Positions 53,807 to 63,512 of a stretch of DNA of 64,000 nucleotides are shown here, in pieces (positions within the stretch are counted from its first letter, which is position 1; each line of letters opens with the position of its first letter). The notes below the pieces were generated by a model, which worked only from the letters and a program-made list of their open reading frames with translations, was not told where the DNA came from and searched no databases. This DNA comes from Pseudomonas sp. Tri1 (GTDB lineage: Bacteria; Pseudomonadota; Gammaproteobacteria; Pseudomonadales; Pseudomonadaceae). Location of the stretch: the NCBI RefSeq assembly GCF_017968885.1, contig NZ_CP072913.1, positions 4,752,501 through 4,816,500 of the forward strand. The letters run 5' to 3'. A program made the translations under genes and the position numbers.

Positions 53807-54646
53807 ATGACCTATCCGGAATTCAAGCCTATGTCCCCACATCAAAGCCTGGTTTTACTTGCGCGGGGCGGTTATGCCGCTCGAGGCGTCATTTATCTGA
53901 TCATCGGCATCTTCGCCTTGCTGGCGGCGCAAGACTCGAGCAAATCGAAGGATAGTCACAGCAGCCTGGAAGTATTGTTGAGCCAGCCATTCGGCCATGC
54001 TTTAGTCGGCCTGGTGGTGATGGGTCTACTTGCCTTCGCCGGGTGGCGTGTGTTGCAGGCAACCCGTGATGTCGATCATCACGGTAAAGAACTCAAAGGC
54101 TTGGTGATTCGGGCAGGTTTGTTGGCTGGAGGTTTGATCAACGGCGCACTGGCATTTTTTGCGTTGGGTTTGCTGATCAGTGGTCTCAAAGGCTCGGGCG
54201 GCTCAGGCGGCGATCAGACCCAGGATCTACTGGCGCGCCTGCTGTCCTGGGATCACTCGAATGTGCTGATTTACCTCATCGCACTGATACCGCTTGGCGT
54301 CGGCATTGCTCATATCATCAAGGGCTGGAAGGCGTCGTTCGAGAAGTACTTCGAAGCTGACGAGGACGTCATGCGCTATGTGCGCCCGGTGTCACGCTTC
54401 GGTCTAATCGCCCGTGGCGTCGTCTTCATTGAAATCGCCCTGCTGCTCATCATCAGCGGCTCGACTTATAAAGCCATGGACCCACCCGGCATGAAAGACG
54501 CCCTCGATGCACTGCAAAACCTGCCGGCCGGTGGCGTGGTTTTAATGGTGATGGCGTTGGGGCTGATCGCGTTTTCGGTCTACAGCTTTTCCGAAGCGGC
54601 CTGGCGCAAGATAAACATGGATGTACCTGGAATGTCGGGAACATAG
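53807..54646 (+). CDS. DUF1206 membrane protein
   Basis: A 279-residue protein with six hydrophobic segments arranged as three repeats of two helices, as in DUF1206. Each repeat starts with an R-G-x-x-x-x-x-I pattern (LARGGYAARGVIYLIIG, VIRAGLLAGGLINGALAF, LIARGVVFIEIALL). The N-terminus is cytosolic and no catalytic residue is known. The call is by repeat pattern. Function unknown. Confidence 0.87.
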   Translation: MTYPEFKPMSPHQSLVLLARGGYAARGVIYLIIGIFALLAAQDSSKSKDSHSSLEVLLSQPFGHALVGLVVMGLLAFAGWRVLQATRDVDHHGKELKGLVIRAGLLAGGLINGALAFFALGLLISGLKGSGGSGGDQTQDLLARLLSWDHSNVLIYLIALIPLGVGIAHIIKGWKASFEKYFEADEDVMRYVRPVSRFGLIARGVVFIEIALLLIISGSTYKAMDPPGMKDALDALQNLPAGGVVLMVMALGLIAFSVYSFSEAAWRKINMDVPGMSGT

Positions 54647-54652
54647 CGTTAT

Positions 54653-55156
54653 TTATTGCTGCACAGGTTTTACACGACGCAAAAGATCGTCCAGTACGTA
54701 GGTATCCAGAAAGGCGTTTACTTCAGTGACCCGGCCGTCCTTGAAGGTCATGTGCCAGAGGTAGGTGTTGTTGTAGGGCCTTTGATCCAGGGCTGTGGCC
54801 TTGCCGTTCCATAGAACGACCACGACATCGTCTTCGGCAACGATGCTTTGGACGGTGGGAGAGATAGGGCTGGCCAGCCGAGCGCTGATCGGCTTAACGG
54901 CCCGCTCCATTAAATCGGTCTTGCTGTTATATACAACAGACACCGGGCTTGATCCGGCAACAGTCCATACAGCGTCAGGCGCCAGCAGATCGAACACAGT
55001 GCCTTTGCCTTGTTGCCAGTTCGTGAACGCTTGGCGCACCTGATGTGCATTGGCGTCTTGTGTCATTGTTTCCGACGCGTTAACTGTGCTGATTGAAAAT
55101 AACAAACACAGTGCGGCGGCCTGAAGACGCATCGCCGAACTCATCCATATAGTCAT
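54653..55156 (-). CDS. Exported NTF2-like (SnoaL) family protein
   Basis: A 167-residue protein with a signal peptide (LQAAALCLLFSISTVNA) and an NTF2-like fold (VRQAFTNWQQGKGTVFDLLAPDAVWTV...YLWHMTFKDGRVTEVNAFLDTYV). It belongs to the nuclear-transport-factor-2/SnoaL superfamily, which includes cyclases, isomerases and binding proteins. An ATG at 55132 would give a shorter signal and is also possible. It converges on the DUF1206 gene. Confidence 0.85.
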   Translation of the reverse strand: MTIWMSSAMRLQAAALCLLFSISTVNASETMTQDANAHQVRQAFTNWQQGKGTVFDLLAPDAVWTVAGSSPVSVVYNSKTDLMERAVKPISARLASPISPTVQSIVAEDDVVVVLWNGKATALDQRPYNNTYLWHMTFKDGRVTEVNAFLDTYVLDDLLRRVKPVQQ

Positions 55157-55310
55157 GATCTTCTCTCACGCCCGTTGATAGGAATCTCTTCAAGAGAACC
55201 TTAACGGCTTGCGCCCAGAAGTCCGTGCTCAATACTGCTGCGGGGTTGCCTGATACTGTTTGGCGCTGTTCCCATATTGTTCCCATATCGCCCTTTTTCA
55301 GACGCCAAAA

Positions 55311-55356
55311 ACCACAAACCCCCGACTTTCTCTAGGAAAATCAGGGGTTTGTGTTT
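55311..55356 (-). terminator. Terminator of tRNA-Ser
   Basis: On the minus strand CACAAACCCC and its complement GGGGTTTGTG pair across about 20 bases, followed by GTTTTTGG. It lies directly after the tRNA 3' end. Confidence 0.8.
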
Positions 55357-55364
55357 GCAGAATG

Positions 55365-55454
55365 TGGCGGTGAAGGAGAGATTCGAACTCTCGATACAGT
55401 TTCCTGTATACACACTTTCCAGGCGTGCTCCTTAAGCCACTCGGACACTTCACC
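55365..55454 (-). tRNA. tRNA-Ser (anticodon GGA)
   Basis: A 90-base class II tRNA on the minus strand. Acceptor GGTGAAG pairs with CTTCACC, with G as discriminator and an encoded CCA. The anticodon loop reads CTGGAAA, giving GGA, which reads UCC and UCU codons. The long variable arm (GTGTGTATACAGG...) is typical of serine tRNAs, and TTCGAATC marks the T-loop. Confidence 0.97.
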
Positions 55455-55761
55455 GTATCTCGGCAAACTGTTCAGTCTGTCGAGGCGCGCTAATGTAGTC
55501 GAAAGCTTTTCCGATGGCAAAGGTTTTTTTCAGAATTTTCATGCGGTTAAGGCGGTTGGGCATTTCAAACGCCTAGGAGCATGGCAAATCGGCCAATCTC
55601 CGGGTTTGTGTCTGCGCTGCACTATAGATGAAGGCATGGCCGCTTGGGCGGGCCAGGTTGTTTGTGGGGCCTGGGGCTGACCGGTGAGTCAGTCACGGTG
55701 CTTTACCTGGCCTGCGACGGTGGGTAACGTCTGCGTCACTTCTCTTACAAGGAATAGCGCC
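55455..55761. other. Promoter region between tRNA-Ser and the crotonase gene
   Basis: About 300 bases between divergent units. It holds the promoter of tRNA-Ser and of the crotonase gene; no repeat, hairpin or reading frame is convincing. Confidence 0.4.
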
Positions 55762-56451
55762 ATGAGCGACCTGATTGCCTACCATCTCGAAGACGGTATC
55801 GCGACCCTGACCTTGAACAACGGCAAGGTCAATGCCATTTCGCCGGATGTGATCGCCGCGTTCAACGTTGCGCTGGACCAGGCGACGGCGGATCGGGCGG
55901 TGGTGATCATTACCGGGCAGCCGGGGATTTTGTCGGGTGGTTACGATCTGAAGGTGATGACCGCTGGTCCCAAGGAAGCGGTGAGCCTGGTCACGGCCGG
56001 TTCGACCCTGGCCCGTCGCCTGTTGTCACACCCCTTCCCTGTCGTTGTCGCTTGCCCCGGGCATGCGGTGGCCAAGGGCGCGTTCCTGCTGCTGTCGGCG
56101 GACTACCGCATTGGTGTGGACGGGCCGTTCAGCATTGGCCTGAATGAGGTACAGATCGGCATGACCATGCACCATGCGGGTATCGAACTGGCCCGTGATC
56201 GCCTGCGCAAGTCGGCGTTTCATCGCTCGGTGATCAATGCCGAGATGTTCAACCCACAGGGCGCGGTGGATGCAGGTTTCCTCGACAAGGTGGTGTCGGC
56301 AGAAGAACTGCAGAGCGCAGCTCTGGAAGCGGCGCGTCAGTTGAAGAAAATCAACATGTCCGCCCACAAGAACACCAAGCTGAAGGTTCGCAAAGCCCTG
56401 CTGGAAACGCTGGACAGCGCGATTCTGCTGGATCAGGAACACATGGGCTGA
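55762..56451 (+). CDS. Crotonase/enoyl-CoA hydratase family protein
   Basis: A 229-residue crotonase-fold protein. The oxyanion-hole segments are SGGYDLKVM and HAVAKGAFLLLSADYRIG. The usual Glu pair is not obvious at the second segment, so the activity may be isomerase, hydratase or thioesterase-like. The start at 55762 follows AAGGAA. It stands alone with a strong hairpin after it. Sometimes annotated as enoyl-CoA hydratase; substrate unknown. Confidence 0.85.
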   Translation: MSDLIAYHLEDGIATLTLNNGKVNAISPDVIAAFNVALDQATADRAVVIITGQPGILSGGYDLKVMTAGPKEAVSLVTAGSTLARRLLSHPFPVVVACPGHAVAKGAFLLLSADYRIGVDGPFSIGLNEVQIGMTMHHAGIELARDRLRKSAFHRSVINAEMFNPQGAVDAGFLDKVVSAEELQSAALEAARQLKKINMSAHKNTKLKVRKALLETLDSAILLDQEHMG

Positions 56452-56484
56452 CGCTCCCACGTCACTCAAGGCTTCCACGCTCAT

Positions 56485-56514
56485 TGTGGTGAGGGATCTT
56501 GCTCCCTCACCACA
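56485..56514. terminator. Repeat-class hairpin after the crotonase gene
   Basis: A perfect 12-bp stem, TGTGGTGAGGGA / TCCCTCACCACA, with loop TCTTGC. It is related to the hairpins at 7821-7849 and 24458-24491. Confidence 0.8.
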
Positions 56515-56706
56515 GGCTCCCCCTCAGGGCAGGGCCTTTTCCTACGCGCGCCGTTTAAAAATCAGCAACCGCTCTAGCCCGCTTCTGTCGCCTCATTCGG
56601 AAACATACGCTCAAACATCCTCCATCTCCTACCTCTATGGCGGCAATTGCCGAAAACAGTGCACATCCGTACACTGCGCCACCTTTTGTCCCGATAGGGC
56701 CTGTAG

Positions 56707-57429
56707 ATGCTGTTTGTACTGCGTATGTCATTGATGGCCCTGCATTTTGTCCTCGCGGGTATGCTCGGTGTAATCCTGGGCCTGTGCCGACCGTTCAATC
56801 CGGACAACAGCCGTTTATGCGCAAGATTGTATGCATTGCCCGCCATGTGCATCTTGCGCCTGCGGGTGAAGGCTGAGGTCAGCACGCTGGTGGATAAACC
56901 GCAGAGCTGCGTGATCATCGCCAACCACCAATCCAACTATGACCTGTTCGTGTTCGGCAACGTGGTGCCGCGCCGCACCGTGTGCATCGGCAAGAAGAGC
57001 CTGAAGTGGGTGCCGCTGTTCGGACAACTGTTCTGGTTGGCGGGCAACGTGTTGATCGACCGGGGCAATGCGATCAAGGCGCGCCGGTCGATGCTGACCA
57101 CCACCCATACGCTGCAGCATGAGGATACGTCGATCTGGGTGTTCCCAGAGGGCACGCGCAATCTTGGCGAGGACTTGCTGCCATTCAAGAAAGGCGCCTT
57201 TCAGATGGCGATAGCCGCCGGGGTGCCGATTGTTCCGGTGTGTGTCAGCAGTTACATCAAGCACATGCAGCTCAATCGCTGGCGCAGCGGTGACATTCTC
57301 ATACGCTCGCTGCCGGCCATTCCCACGGCGGGACTGAGTATGGACGACATGCCCCAGCTCATCGCCCAGTGCCGTGAGCTGATGCGCGAGTGCATCGCGA
57401 CACTGGACCGGCAGCTGCAGGCCGCTTGA
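56707..57429 (+). CDS. plsC: 1-acyl-sn-glycerol-3-phosphate acyltransferase (PlsC family)
   Basis: A 240-residue acyltransferase with an N-terminal membrane helix (residues about 5-27). The catalytic NHX4D motif is NHQSNYD (H74, D79), and FPEGTRN is the substrate-binding motif. It transfers the second acyl chain to lysophosphatidic acid. Pseudomonads carry several such genes, so this may be a paralogue and not the essential PlsC. It is followed by a terminator hairpin. Confidence 0.9.
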   Translation: MLFVLRMSLMALHFVLAGMLGVILGLCRPFNPDNSRLCARLYALPAMCILRLRVKAEVSTLVDKPQSCVIIANHQSNYDLFVFGNVVPRRTVCIGKKSLKWVPLFGQLFWLAGNVLIDRGNAIKARRSMLTTTHTLQHEDTSIWVFPEGTRNLGEDLLPFKKGAFQMAIAAGVPIVPVCVSSYIKHMQLNRWRSGDILIRSLPAIPTAGLSMDDMPQLIAQCRELMRECIATLDRQLQAA

Positions 57430-57432
57430 ATG

Positions 57433-57460
57433 AAAAACCCGCCCCACGGCGGGTTTTCTT
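57433..57460 (+). terminator. Terminator after plsC
   Basis: AAAAACCCGCC pairs with GGCGGGTTTT, followed by CTTTTG. It lies four bases after the stop. Confidence 0.88.
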
Positions 57461-57565
57461 TTGCCGTCGAACTCCGCAGATTTTGCTGACTCTCAAGCAA
57501 CAGGGCGCGCTAAGCTGAACATTGCCTGCCACTGCCATTTTCACAATAAGAAGTGAACCACCATT

Positions 57566-58537
57566 ATGGGTAGAGTCGTTGCTGCTGCGGTATACAGCGC
57601 CGGAAAGAAAGTCACCAATATCACCCTTGACGAAGGCAGCGCCTGGGCCGCCAAACCTGGTCATTTTGTATGGATCGGCCTGGAAGAGCCCAGTGCCCTG
57701 GAGCTGACCAACCTGCAGCGTCAATTCAATCTGCATGAATTGGCGATCGAAGACGCGATGGAGAAGCACAGCCGGCCCAAGCTGGAGACCTTTGGCGATG
57801 CGCTGTTTATCGTCACCTATTCGCCAATACGCAAGGACGGCAAGCTGCAGTTCATCGAAACCCATATCTTTGCCGGTAAGGGCTACATCATCACCGCCCG
57901 TAACGGTCACTCAGCGTCCTACGCCCACGTCCGACAACGCTGTGAGGCGCGTCCTCTTTTGCTGAAACATGGGGAAGATTTTGTCCTCTATGCCATTCTT
58001 GATTTCGTGATTGAAAACTACCAGCCGATGGGTGAAGCCATTCACGCTGAAATCGATGAGCTGGAGCGCAATGTCATGTGCAGCTCCCTGAACGAGCGGG
58101 ATATCCAGAACCTGCACAGCTTGCGTCGCGACGTGTTGCGCCTGCGTCGCTACGCGGCGCCGATGGTGGAGATCAGTGAAGAGTTGCAGAGACTCGACTT
58201 CCCCTTCATCGACAAGAACATGAGCCCGTATTTCCGCGATGTGCAGATTCATGTCACGCGGCAAATGGAAGACCTGGCGACCCTGGCCGACATCGCCAGC
58301 CAGACCATCGAAGTCGGCGTGTTGCTGGAAGCGTCGCGCCAGAGCGTGGTGCAACGCAAGTTCGCGGCGTGGGCGGCGATCCTCGCGTTTCCCACGGCAG
58401 TGGCCGGGATCTATGGGATGAACTTCCAGGATATGCCGGAGTTGAGCTGGCAATACGGGTATTTTGCCGTGCTGGGGGTCATTGCGGTGGGATGCTCCTC
58501 GTTGTGGTGGAGCTTCAAGCGTTCGGGGTGGTTGTAA
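57566..58537 (+). CDS. corA: CorA-family magnesium/cobalt transporter
   Basis: A 323-residue pentameric ion channel. The cytosolic domain has the typical long helices (FVIENYQPMGEAIHAEIDELE). Two C-terminal membrane helices (about residues 265-285 and 295-315) are joined by the selectivity motif YGMNFQDMPEL (GMN at 284-286). Length matches CorA. It imports Mg2+ or, less likely, exports it. Confidence 0.94.
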   Translation: MGRVVAAAVYSAGKKVTNITLDEGSAWAAKPGHFVWIGLEEPSALELTNLQRQFNLHELAIEDAMEKHSRPKLETFGDALFIVTYSPIRKDGKLQFIETHIFAGKGYIITARNGHSASYAHVRQRCEARPLLLKHGEDFVLYAILDFVIENYQPMGEAIHAEIDELERNVMCSSLNERDIQNLHSLRRDVLRLRRYAAPMVEISEELQRLDFPFIDKNMSPYFRDVQIHVTRQMEDLATLADIASQTIEVGVLLEASRQSVVQRKFAAWAAILAFPTAVAGIYGMNFQDMPELSWQYGYFAVLGVIAVGCSSLWWSFKRSGWL

Positions 58538-58571
58538 GCGGGCGCTCTTCGCTGGGATTTGTGGGCATTCA

Positions 58572-58688
58572 TCGCGAGCAGGCTCGCTCCCAGAAACAAC
58601 TGTGGGAGCGAGCCTGCTCGCGATGAGGGCAGCCCATCCATCATCCATGCCAACTGATCCACCGCTATCGCCAGCAGGCTCGCTCCCA
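58572..58688. repeat. Cluster of three REP copies
   Basis: REP copies at 58572-58593, 58601-58624 and 58666-58688. The first two form a compact inverted pair, and the third repeats the orientation of the first with a mutated centre. They lie between the convergent corA and amidotransferase genes. Confidence 0.88.
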
Positions 58689-58706
58689 ATTAGACATCGG
58701 TGAACG

Positions 58707-59441
58707 TTAGCCTTGGGCGGCTTCGGCCTGTGGCTTGTGAGCAACGAAACGCATCATCCACTCCGCCACCGTGGTGCCATGGTGCTCGTGGGCCAGGCTC
58801 GCCACACCCTGGCTGTAAATCTGCTCGCCGAGATGCTGCTGGCGAATCTCCAACAAGGCCCGGGAATAGTCGTGGATGAATTCCGGGTGGCCCTGGAAAC
58901 ACAGCACCTGATCGTTGATGTGATAGGCGGCGAACGGGCAGAAATCGCTGGAGGCGATGACCGTGGCGTTTTCGGGTAATTGGGTAACCTGGTCCTGATG
59001 ACTGATCAGCAGGGTCAGTTCTTCCATCACCGGGCTCATCCACGGCGCCTTGGCCGCGAGTTTATAGCGATGGGTACCGACACCCCAACCCTGGGTGGCA
59101 CGTTCGGTCTTGCCGCCCAGCAACAACGCCAACAGTTGATGGCCGAAACACACGCCCAGCAGCTTGTCGCCACGCTGGTAGCGGCCCAGCAGGTAAGTCT
59201 TGAGGGTTTGAATCCACGGATCGGTGCCAAAAGAATCAGCCTTGCTACCGGTCACGAGGTAGGCGTCGAACTGCTCATCATCGCTGGGGTAATGGCCTTC
59301 CATCACGTTGTACACAGTAAACTCGGCCGCAACAGGCTGTTGTGAAAACAGGCGCTGGAACATCTGCCCGTAACCCTGATATTGGTCGACCAGTTCCGGA
59401 CGCAGGATATCGGTTTCCAGAATGCAGATGCGTAGCGACAT
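58707..59441 (-). CDS. Class I glutamine amidotransferase family protein
   Basis: A 244-residue type 1 GATase. The nucleophile elbow is LLGVCFGHQLLALLLGG with the catalytic Cys, the His-Glu pair is in QGHPEF, and the oxyanion region is YLVTGSKADSF. It has no synthetase partner in the window, so it is one of the stand-alone family, such as gamma-glutamyl hydrolases of amine catabolism. The start at 59441 is chosen by homology; the frame is open to 59528. Confidence 0.88.
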   Translation of the reverse strand: MSLRICILETDILRPELVDQYQGYGQMFQRLFSQQPVAAEFTVYNVMEGHYPSDDEQFDAYLVTGSKADSFGTDPWIQTLKTYLLGRYQRGDKLLGVCFGHQLLALLLGGKTERATQGWGVGTHRYKLAAKAPWMSPVMEELTLLISHQDQVTQLPENATVIASSDFCPFAAYHINDQVLCFQGHPEFIHDYSRALLEIRQQHLGEQIYSQGVASLAHEHHGTTVAEWMMRFVAHKPQAEAAQG

Positions 59442-59529
59442 AAAAAATACCTGACACGATGATGGGAATATTGCACACCCCAGAGCCTGCCCTGAAACAC
59501 CGTTCCAAGGCAAGCCCCTCCCCAACATG

Positions 59530-61674
59530 TCAGAAAAGTTCCTGCCTGACGGCTTTGTTCAACAACAAGGCGGGTGGCGAAAAACGCTCGCCGTATTGCT
59601 CGGCCAGATACTGGGCGCGAGCGACAAAATCCTGCAGGCCGTACTGGTTGATGAACTGCAACGCACCACCGGTCCAGGCCGCGAAGCCAATACCGAAGAT
59701 CGAACCGACATTGGCCTCGGCCGTCGAAGTGAGCACGCCTTCCTCCACACAGCGCACGGTTTCCAGGGCCTGGATGAACAGCAGGCGATCACGGATGTCC
59801 TGCGGCGAAATCTGTCCGTCGGCTTTCTCGAAACGGCTTTTGAGTCCCGGCCACAAGTGCTTCGGCCCACCGGCCGGATATTCATAGAAACCCGCACCAG
59901 CGGCCTTGCCCGGCCGCTTGTATTCGTTAAGCAGCAAGTCAATCACGGCGAATGCTGGGTGCTCGACGGGCGTTTTCCCCTCCAATTTCAGATCCTGGGC
60001 GGTTTGTTTGCGGATATGGCTCATAAGGCTGAGGGAAACTTCGTCAGAGACCGCCAGAGGCCCAACCGGCATCCCGGCCTTGCGCGCTTCGGTCTCGATC
60101 ATCGGCGCACTCACGCCCTCGCCAAGCATGGCGATACCTTCATTGGTAAAGGTGCCGAAGACCCGGGAGGTAAAGAAACCGCGACTGTCGTTGACCACAA
60201 TCGGCGTCTTGTTGATCTGCAGGACGAAATCAAAACCCCGGGCCAGGGTCTCGTCGCTGGTGCGGGCACCCTTGATGATTTCCACCAAGGGCATTTTTTC
60301 CACCGGGCTGAAGAAGTGCAGCCCGATAAACTTCGTCGGGTCCGCTACAGCCATGGCCAGGCCGCTGATGGGCAAGGTCGAGGTGTTGGAGGCGACCACC
60401 GCGTCATGCCCCGCCACTGCCTGAGCGGCAGCCGACACCTTGGCTTTGAGGGCGCGGTCTTCAAACACCGCTTCGATGATCAGATCGCAACCGGCCAGGT
60501 CAGCGTCGCTGTTCGTGGTGTGAATCCGCGCCAGCGTGGTTTCGCGTTGCTCGGAGGTAAGCTGGCTGCGAGCGACTTTCTGGTCCAGCAGCATCGCCGA
60601 ACGGGCCTTGCCCTTCTCGGCAGCGCTTCGGTCGATATCCTTGAGCACCACTTCAATGCCGGCCACGGCGCTGACGTAGGCAATACCAGCGCCCATCATG
60701 CCCGCTCCAAGCACGCCGACCTTCTTTGTCAGATACGGCGCAAAACCCTGTGGGCGCGAACCGCCAGCCTTGATCTCGTTGAGCTGGAACCAGAAGGTAC
60801 CGATCAGGTTCTTGGCCACCTGGCCGCTGGTCAGCTCGGTGAAGTAGCGGGTTTCGATCAGGTGAGCGGTGGCGAAATCCACCTGGGCGCCCTCCACCGC
60901 GGCGCAGAGAATTTTCTCTGGTGCTGGCAGGCAACCCTGGGTCTTGTTACGCAGGATCGAGGGAGCAATCGCCAGCATTTGTGCGACTTTCGGGTCCGAC
61001 GGCGTGCCACCCGGAATCTGATAGCCCTTCGCGTCCCATGGCTGGACCACGTTGGGGTTGGCGAGAATCCAGGCCCGGGCTTTGGCCAGCAGCTCATCGC
61101 GGTCCTTCGCCAGCTCATCGATCAAACCCGCCTGCAGCGCATGTTGCGGGCCCACCTTCTTACCCTCGAGCAGATACGGCAAGGCCTTTTCCAACCCGAG
61201 CAGGCGCACCATTCGCACCACCCCACCGCCGCCCGGCAGGAGGCCAAGGGTGACTTCCGGCAGGCCGATCTGCAGCGATGGATGCTCCAGTGCCACACGA
61301 TGATGGCACGCCAGGCAGATCTCCCAGCCACCGCCAAGGGCCGCGCCATTGATGGCCGCCACCACGGGTTTGCCCAAGGTTTCCAAAACGCGCAGCTGCG
61401 CCTTTAGTCCCAGAACCATGTCGTAGAAAGCCTTGGCCTCGGGCTTGCCGACCTTGATCAGCTCATTGAGGTCACCGCCGGCGAAAAAGGTTTTCTTCGC
61501 CGAGGTGATGATCACGCCGGTAATCGAATCTCTTTCGGCGGTCAAACGGGCGACGCAGGCAGCCATCGCCTCGCGGTACACGGCATTCATGGTGTTGGCG
61601 CTTTGCCCTGGCATGTCCAGGGTCAGGACGACGATCCGGTCCTGGCCAATTTCGTAACGGATGGCATCGGTCAT
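59530..61674 (-). CDS. Multifunctional beta-oxidation enzyme (enoyl-CoA hydratase / 3-hydroxyacyl-CoA dehydrogenase)
   Basis: A 714-residue FadB/FadJ-type enzyme. The N-terminal crotonase domain (residues 1-190) has FFAGGDLNEL and LGGGWEICLACHHR. The NAD domain begins GVLGAGMMGAGIAYV near 320, with the dehydrogenase HFFSPVEKMPLVEI and the C-terminal DEVSLSLM repeat. The ATG at 61674 has AAGGA eight bases upstream. It is 24 bases after the thiolase gene. Together they degrade acyl-CoA to acetyl-CoA. Confidence 0.93.
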   Translation of the reverse strand: MTDAIRYEIGQDRIVVLTLDMPGQSANTMNAVYREAMAACVARLTAERDSITGVIITSAKKTFFAGGDLNELIKVGKPEAKAFYDMVLGLKAQLRVLETLGKPVVAAINGAALGGGWEICLACHHRVALEHPSLQIGLPEVTLGLLPGGGGVVRMVRLLGLEKALPYLLEGKKVGPQHALQAGLIDELAKDRDELLAKARAWILANPNVVQPWDAKGYQIPGGTPSDPKVAQMLAIAPSILRNKTQGCLPAPEKILCAAVEGAQVDFATAHLIETRYFTELTSGQVAKNLIGTFWFQLNEIKAGGSRPQGFAPYLTKKVGVLGAGMMGAGIAYVSAVAGIEVVLKDIDRSAAEKGKARSAMLLDQKVARSQLTSEQRETTLARIHTTNSDADLAGCDLIIEAVFEDRALKAKVSAAAQAVAGHDAVVASNTSTLPISGLAMAVADPTKFIGLHFFSPVEKMPLVEIIKGARTSDETLARGFDFVLQINKTPIVVNDSRGFFTSRVFGTFTNEGIAMLGEGVSAPMIETEARKAGMPVGPLAVSDEVSLSLMSHIRKQTAQDLKLEGKTPVEHPAFAVIDLLLNEYKRPGKAAGAGFYEYPAGGPKHLWPGLKSRFEKADGQISPQDIRDRLLFIQALETVRCVEEGVLTSTAEANVGSIFGIGFAAWTGGALQFINQYGLQDFVARAQYLAEQYGERFSPPALLLNKAVRQELF

Positions 61675-61698
61675 CAAAATATTCCTTGAAGTCGTGGC

Positions 61699-62904
61699 TC
61701 AGAGGCGTTCGATCACAGTGGCAATGCCCATGCCGCCGCCGACACACAAGGTCGCCAGACCATAGCGCAGGCGACGCGCCTCCAACTCATCGAGCAGAGT
61801 GCCGAGGATTGCGCACCCGGTGGCGCCCAAGGGGTGCCCCATGGCGATGGAGCCACCGTTGACGTTGACCTTGGCGGGGTCGATGGCCATGTCCTTGATG
61901 AACTTGAGCACTACCGAGGCGAAGGCTTCGTTGACTTCGAACAGATCGATGTCCTCCACCCGCAACCCAGCCTTGGCCAAGGCCTTGCGGGTGGCCGGCG
62001 CCGGGCCGGTGAGCATGATCGTCGGGTCGGTGCTGGTGACGGCGGTGGCGACGATCCGCGCCCGGGGTCGCAAGCCCAATGCGCGCCCCTTGGCTTCGGA
62101 ACCGATCAACATCAGCGCCGCACCATCGACGATGCCGGAACTGTTACCCGGCGTGTGCACATGGTTGATTCGTTCAACGTGGCTATAGACCCGCAGCGCC
62201 GTACCGTCGAAGCCCATCTGGCCCATGGCTTCGAAACTTGGCTTGAGCTTGCCCAGGCCTTCGAGCGTCGAGTCGGCGCGGATGAATTCGTCGTGGTCCA
62301 GCAGCACGATGCCATTCCGGTCCCGCACCGCCACCAGCGATTTGTCGAACGAGCCGTCAGCCCGGGCCCGCGCCGCTTTTTGCTGGGAATGCAACGCGTA
62401 GGCATCGACATCCGCGCGACTGAAGCCTTCCAGAGTAGCGATCAGGTCGGCGCCGATGCCCTGAGGGGTGAAGTGGCCATGCAGGTTGGATTGCGGGTCA
62501 AGCGCCCACGCACCACCATCGCTGCCCATAGGCACCCGGGACATGGATTCGACGCCGCCAGCCACGACCAGGTCCTCGAACCCGGATCGCACTTTCATGG
62601 CCGCCAGGTTCACCGCTTCCAGACCCGAGGCGCAAAACCGATTGAGCTGCACACCTGCCACGCTGACGTCCCAGTCGGCGATCAGAGCGGCGGTCTTGGC
62701 GATGTCGGCGCCCTGCTCGCCCACTGGCGTTACACAACCCAGCACGATGTCGTCGACCTGGCTGGTGTCCAGGCTCATGCGTTGGCGCAACGCAATGAGC
62801 AGCCCCCCCACCAGGTTCACCGGCTTGACGCTGTGCAGCGCGCCATCGGCCTTGCCCTTGCCGCGAGGCGTGCGTAATGCATCGAAAATCAAAGCTTGGA
62901 TCAT
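61699..62904 (-). CDS. Acetyl-CoA C-acyltransferase (thiolase, FadA-like)
   Basis: A 401-residue thiolase. The acylated Cys is in [12 protein letters not shown], the His in [15 protein letters not shown], and the second Cys in [10 protein letters not shown]. The start at 62904 follows GAGGATGTC and gives [21 protein letters not shown]; longer frames lack a start signal. It is the upstream gene of the beta-oxidation pair with the multifunctional enzyme, whose substrate range is not evident. Confidence 0.94.
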   Translation of the reverse strand: MIQALIFDALRTPRGKGKADGALHSVKPVNLVGGLLIALRQRMSLDTSQVDDIVLGCVTPVGEQGADIAKTAALIADWDVSVAGVQLNRFCASGLEAVNLAAMKVRSGFEDLVVAGGVESMSRVPMGSDGGAWALDPQSNLHGHFTPQGIGADLIATLEGFSRADVDAYALHSQQKAARARADGSFDKSLVAVRDRNGIVLLDHDEFIRADSTLEGLGKLKPSFEAMGQMGFDGTALRVYSHVERINHVHTPGNSSGIVDGAALMLIGSEAKGRALGLRPRARIVATAVTSTDPTIMLTGPAPATRKALAKAGLRVEDIDLFEVNEAFASVVLKFIKDMAIDPAKVNVNGGSIAMGHPLGATGCAILGTLLDELEARRLRYGLATLCVGGGMGIATVIERL

Positions 62905-63289
62905 GACATCCTCGAACCACGGGGGTAGGCAATTGGCTTCAACCATAAGCCCAGCGGCGCGGGATTCAATGACCACAGTGCTCAATGGCGTTGACAGCCA
63001 CGCTCAGACGAACGGTAGCGAGCTATCGGGTTAACCGATTCAGGTGGGCAAGCTGTCTAGCAAAAGGGCCTTCAAGCAGGTGGCAATAGGCCTCATGCCG
63101 TTTTAATAGCGATACCCATTGAACTGATACGAATTGGATCTAAGCCAAGGCGGCTGCGGCCCCTAATGTAATCCTTGTACAAGAAGGTCGTCGGGTTTTG
63201 CCGAGACGCTTGTCAGACAGGAAGTGCACCGCCAGCCATCATGGATATGCAGGCTGGCCTCAGGAAATAACAAAAAAGGCGGGTCAGCC
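62905..63289. other. Intergenic promoter region of the thiolase operon
   Basis: About 385 bases between divergent genes. I find no PsrA-type CAAAC/GTTTG pair and no repeat. The palindrome TTGTACAA near 63172-63179 is the only visible symmetric element. Confidence 0.4.
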
Positions 63290-63385
63290 ATGTTCAAACA
63301 TTCGAAAGTTCGTCAAGCCGGGCTCATTCTCTTCGCCACGACGCTGCTGTTGATTTTGCCGAATATCACCAAGGTGATCGGCTGA
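63290..63385 (+). CDS. 31-residue membrane peptide
   Basis: A short gene encoding a 31-residue peptide. A basic N-terminus (MFKHSKVRQ) is followed by a single membrane helix (GLILFATTLLLILPN) and a short tail. AAGGCGGG lies upstream. The composition (positively charged then hydrophobic) fits an inner-membrane small protein and not chance. It precedes a secreted-protein gene and may belong to the same transcript. Function unknown. Confidence 0.6.
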   Translation: MFKHSKVRQAGLILFATTLLLILPNITKVIG

Positions 63386-63512
63386 GTCCTGCGCGCGGGT
63401 GCCTGCACCATCAGCACGTTGTATCGCCAAGAAATGTGACGGGTTCGTTGTTCCGGCGACGGTGGCTGTGCCAACCTTTACGGCATTCTCCACGACATGG
63501 AAGGCGATCCAT

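Noticed and set aside
59527..61407. A 626-codon plus-strand frame
   Set aside because: Antisense to the beta-oxidation enzyme; no family resemblance.
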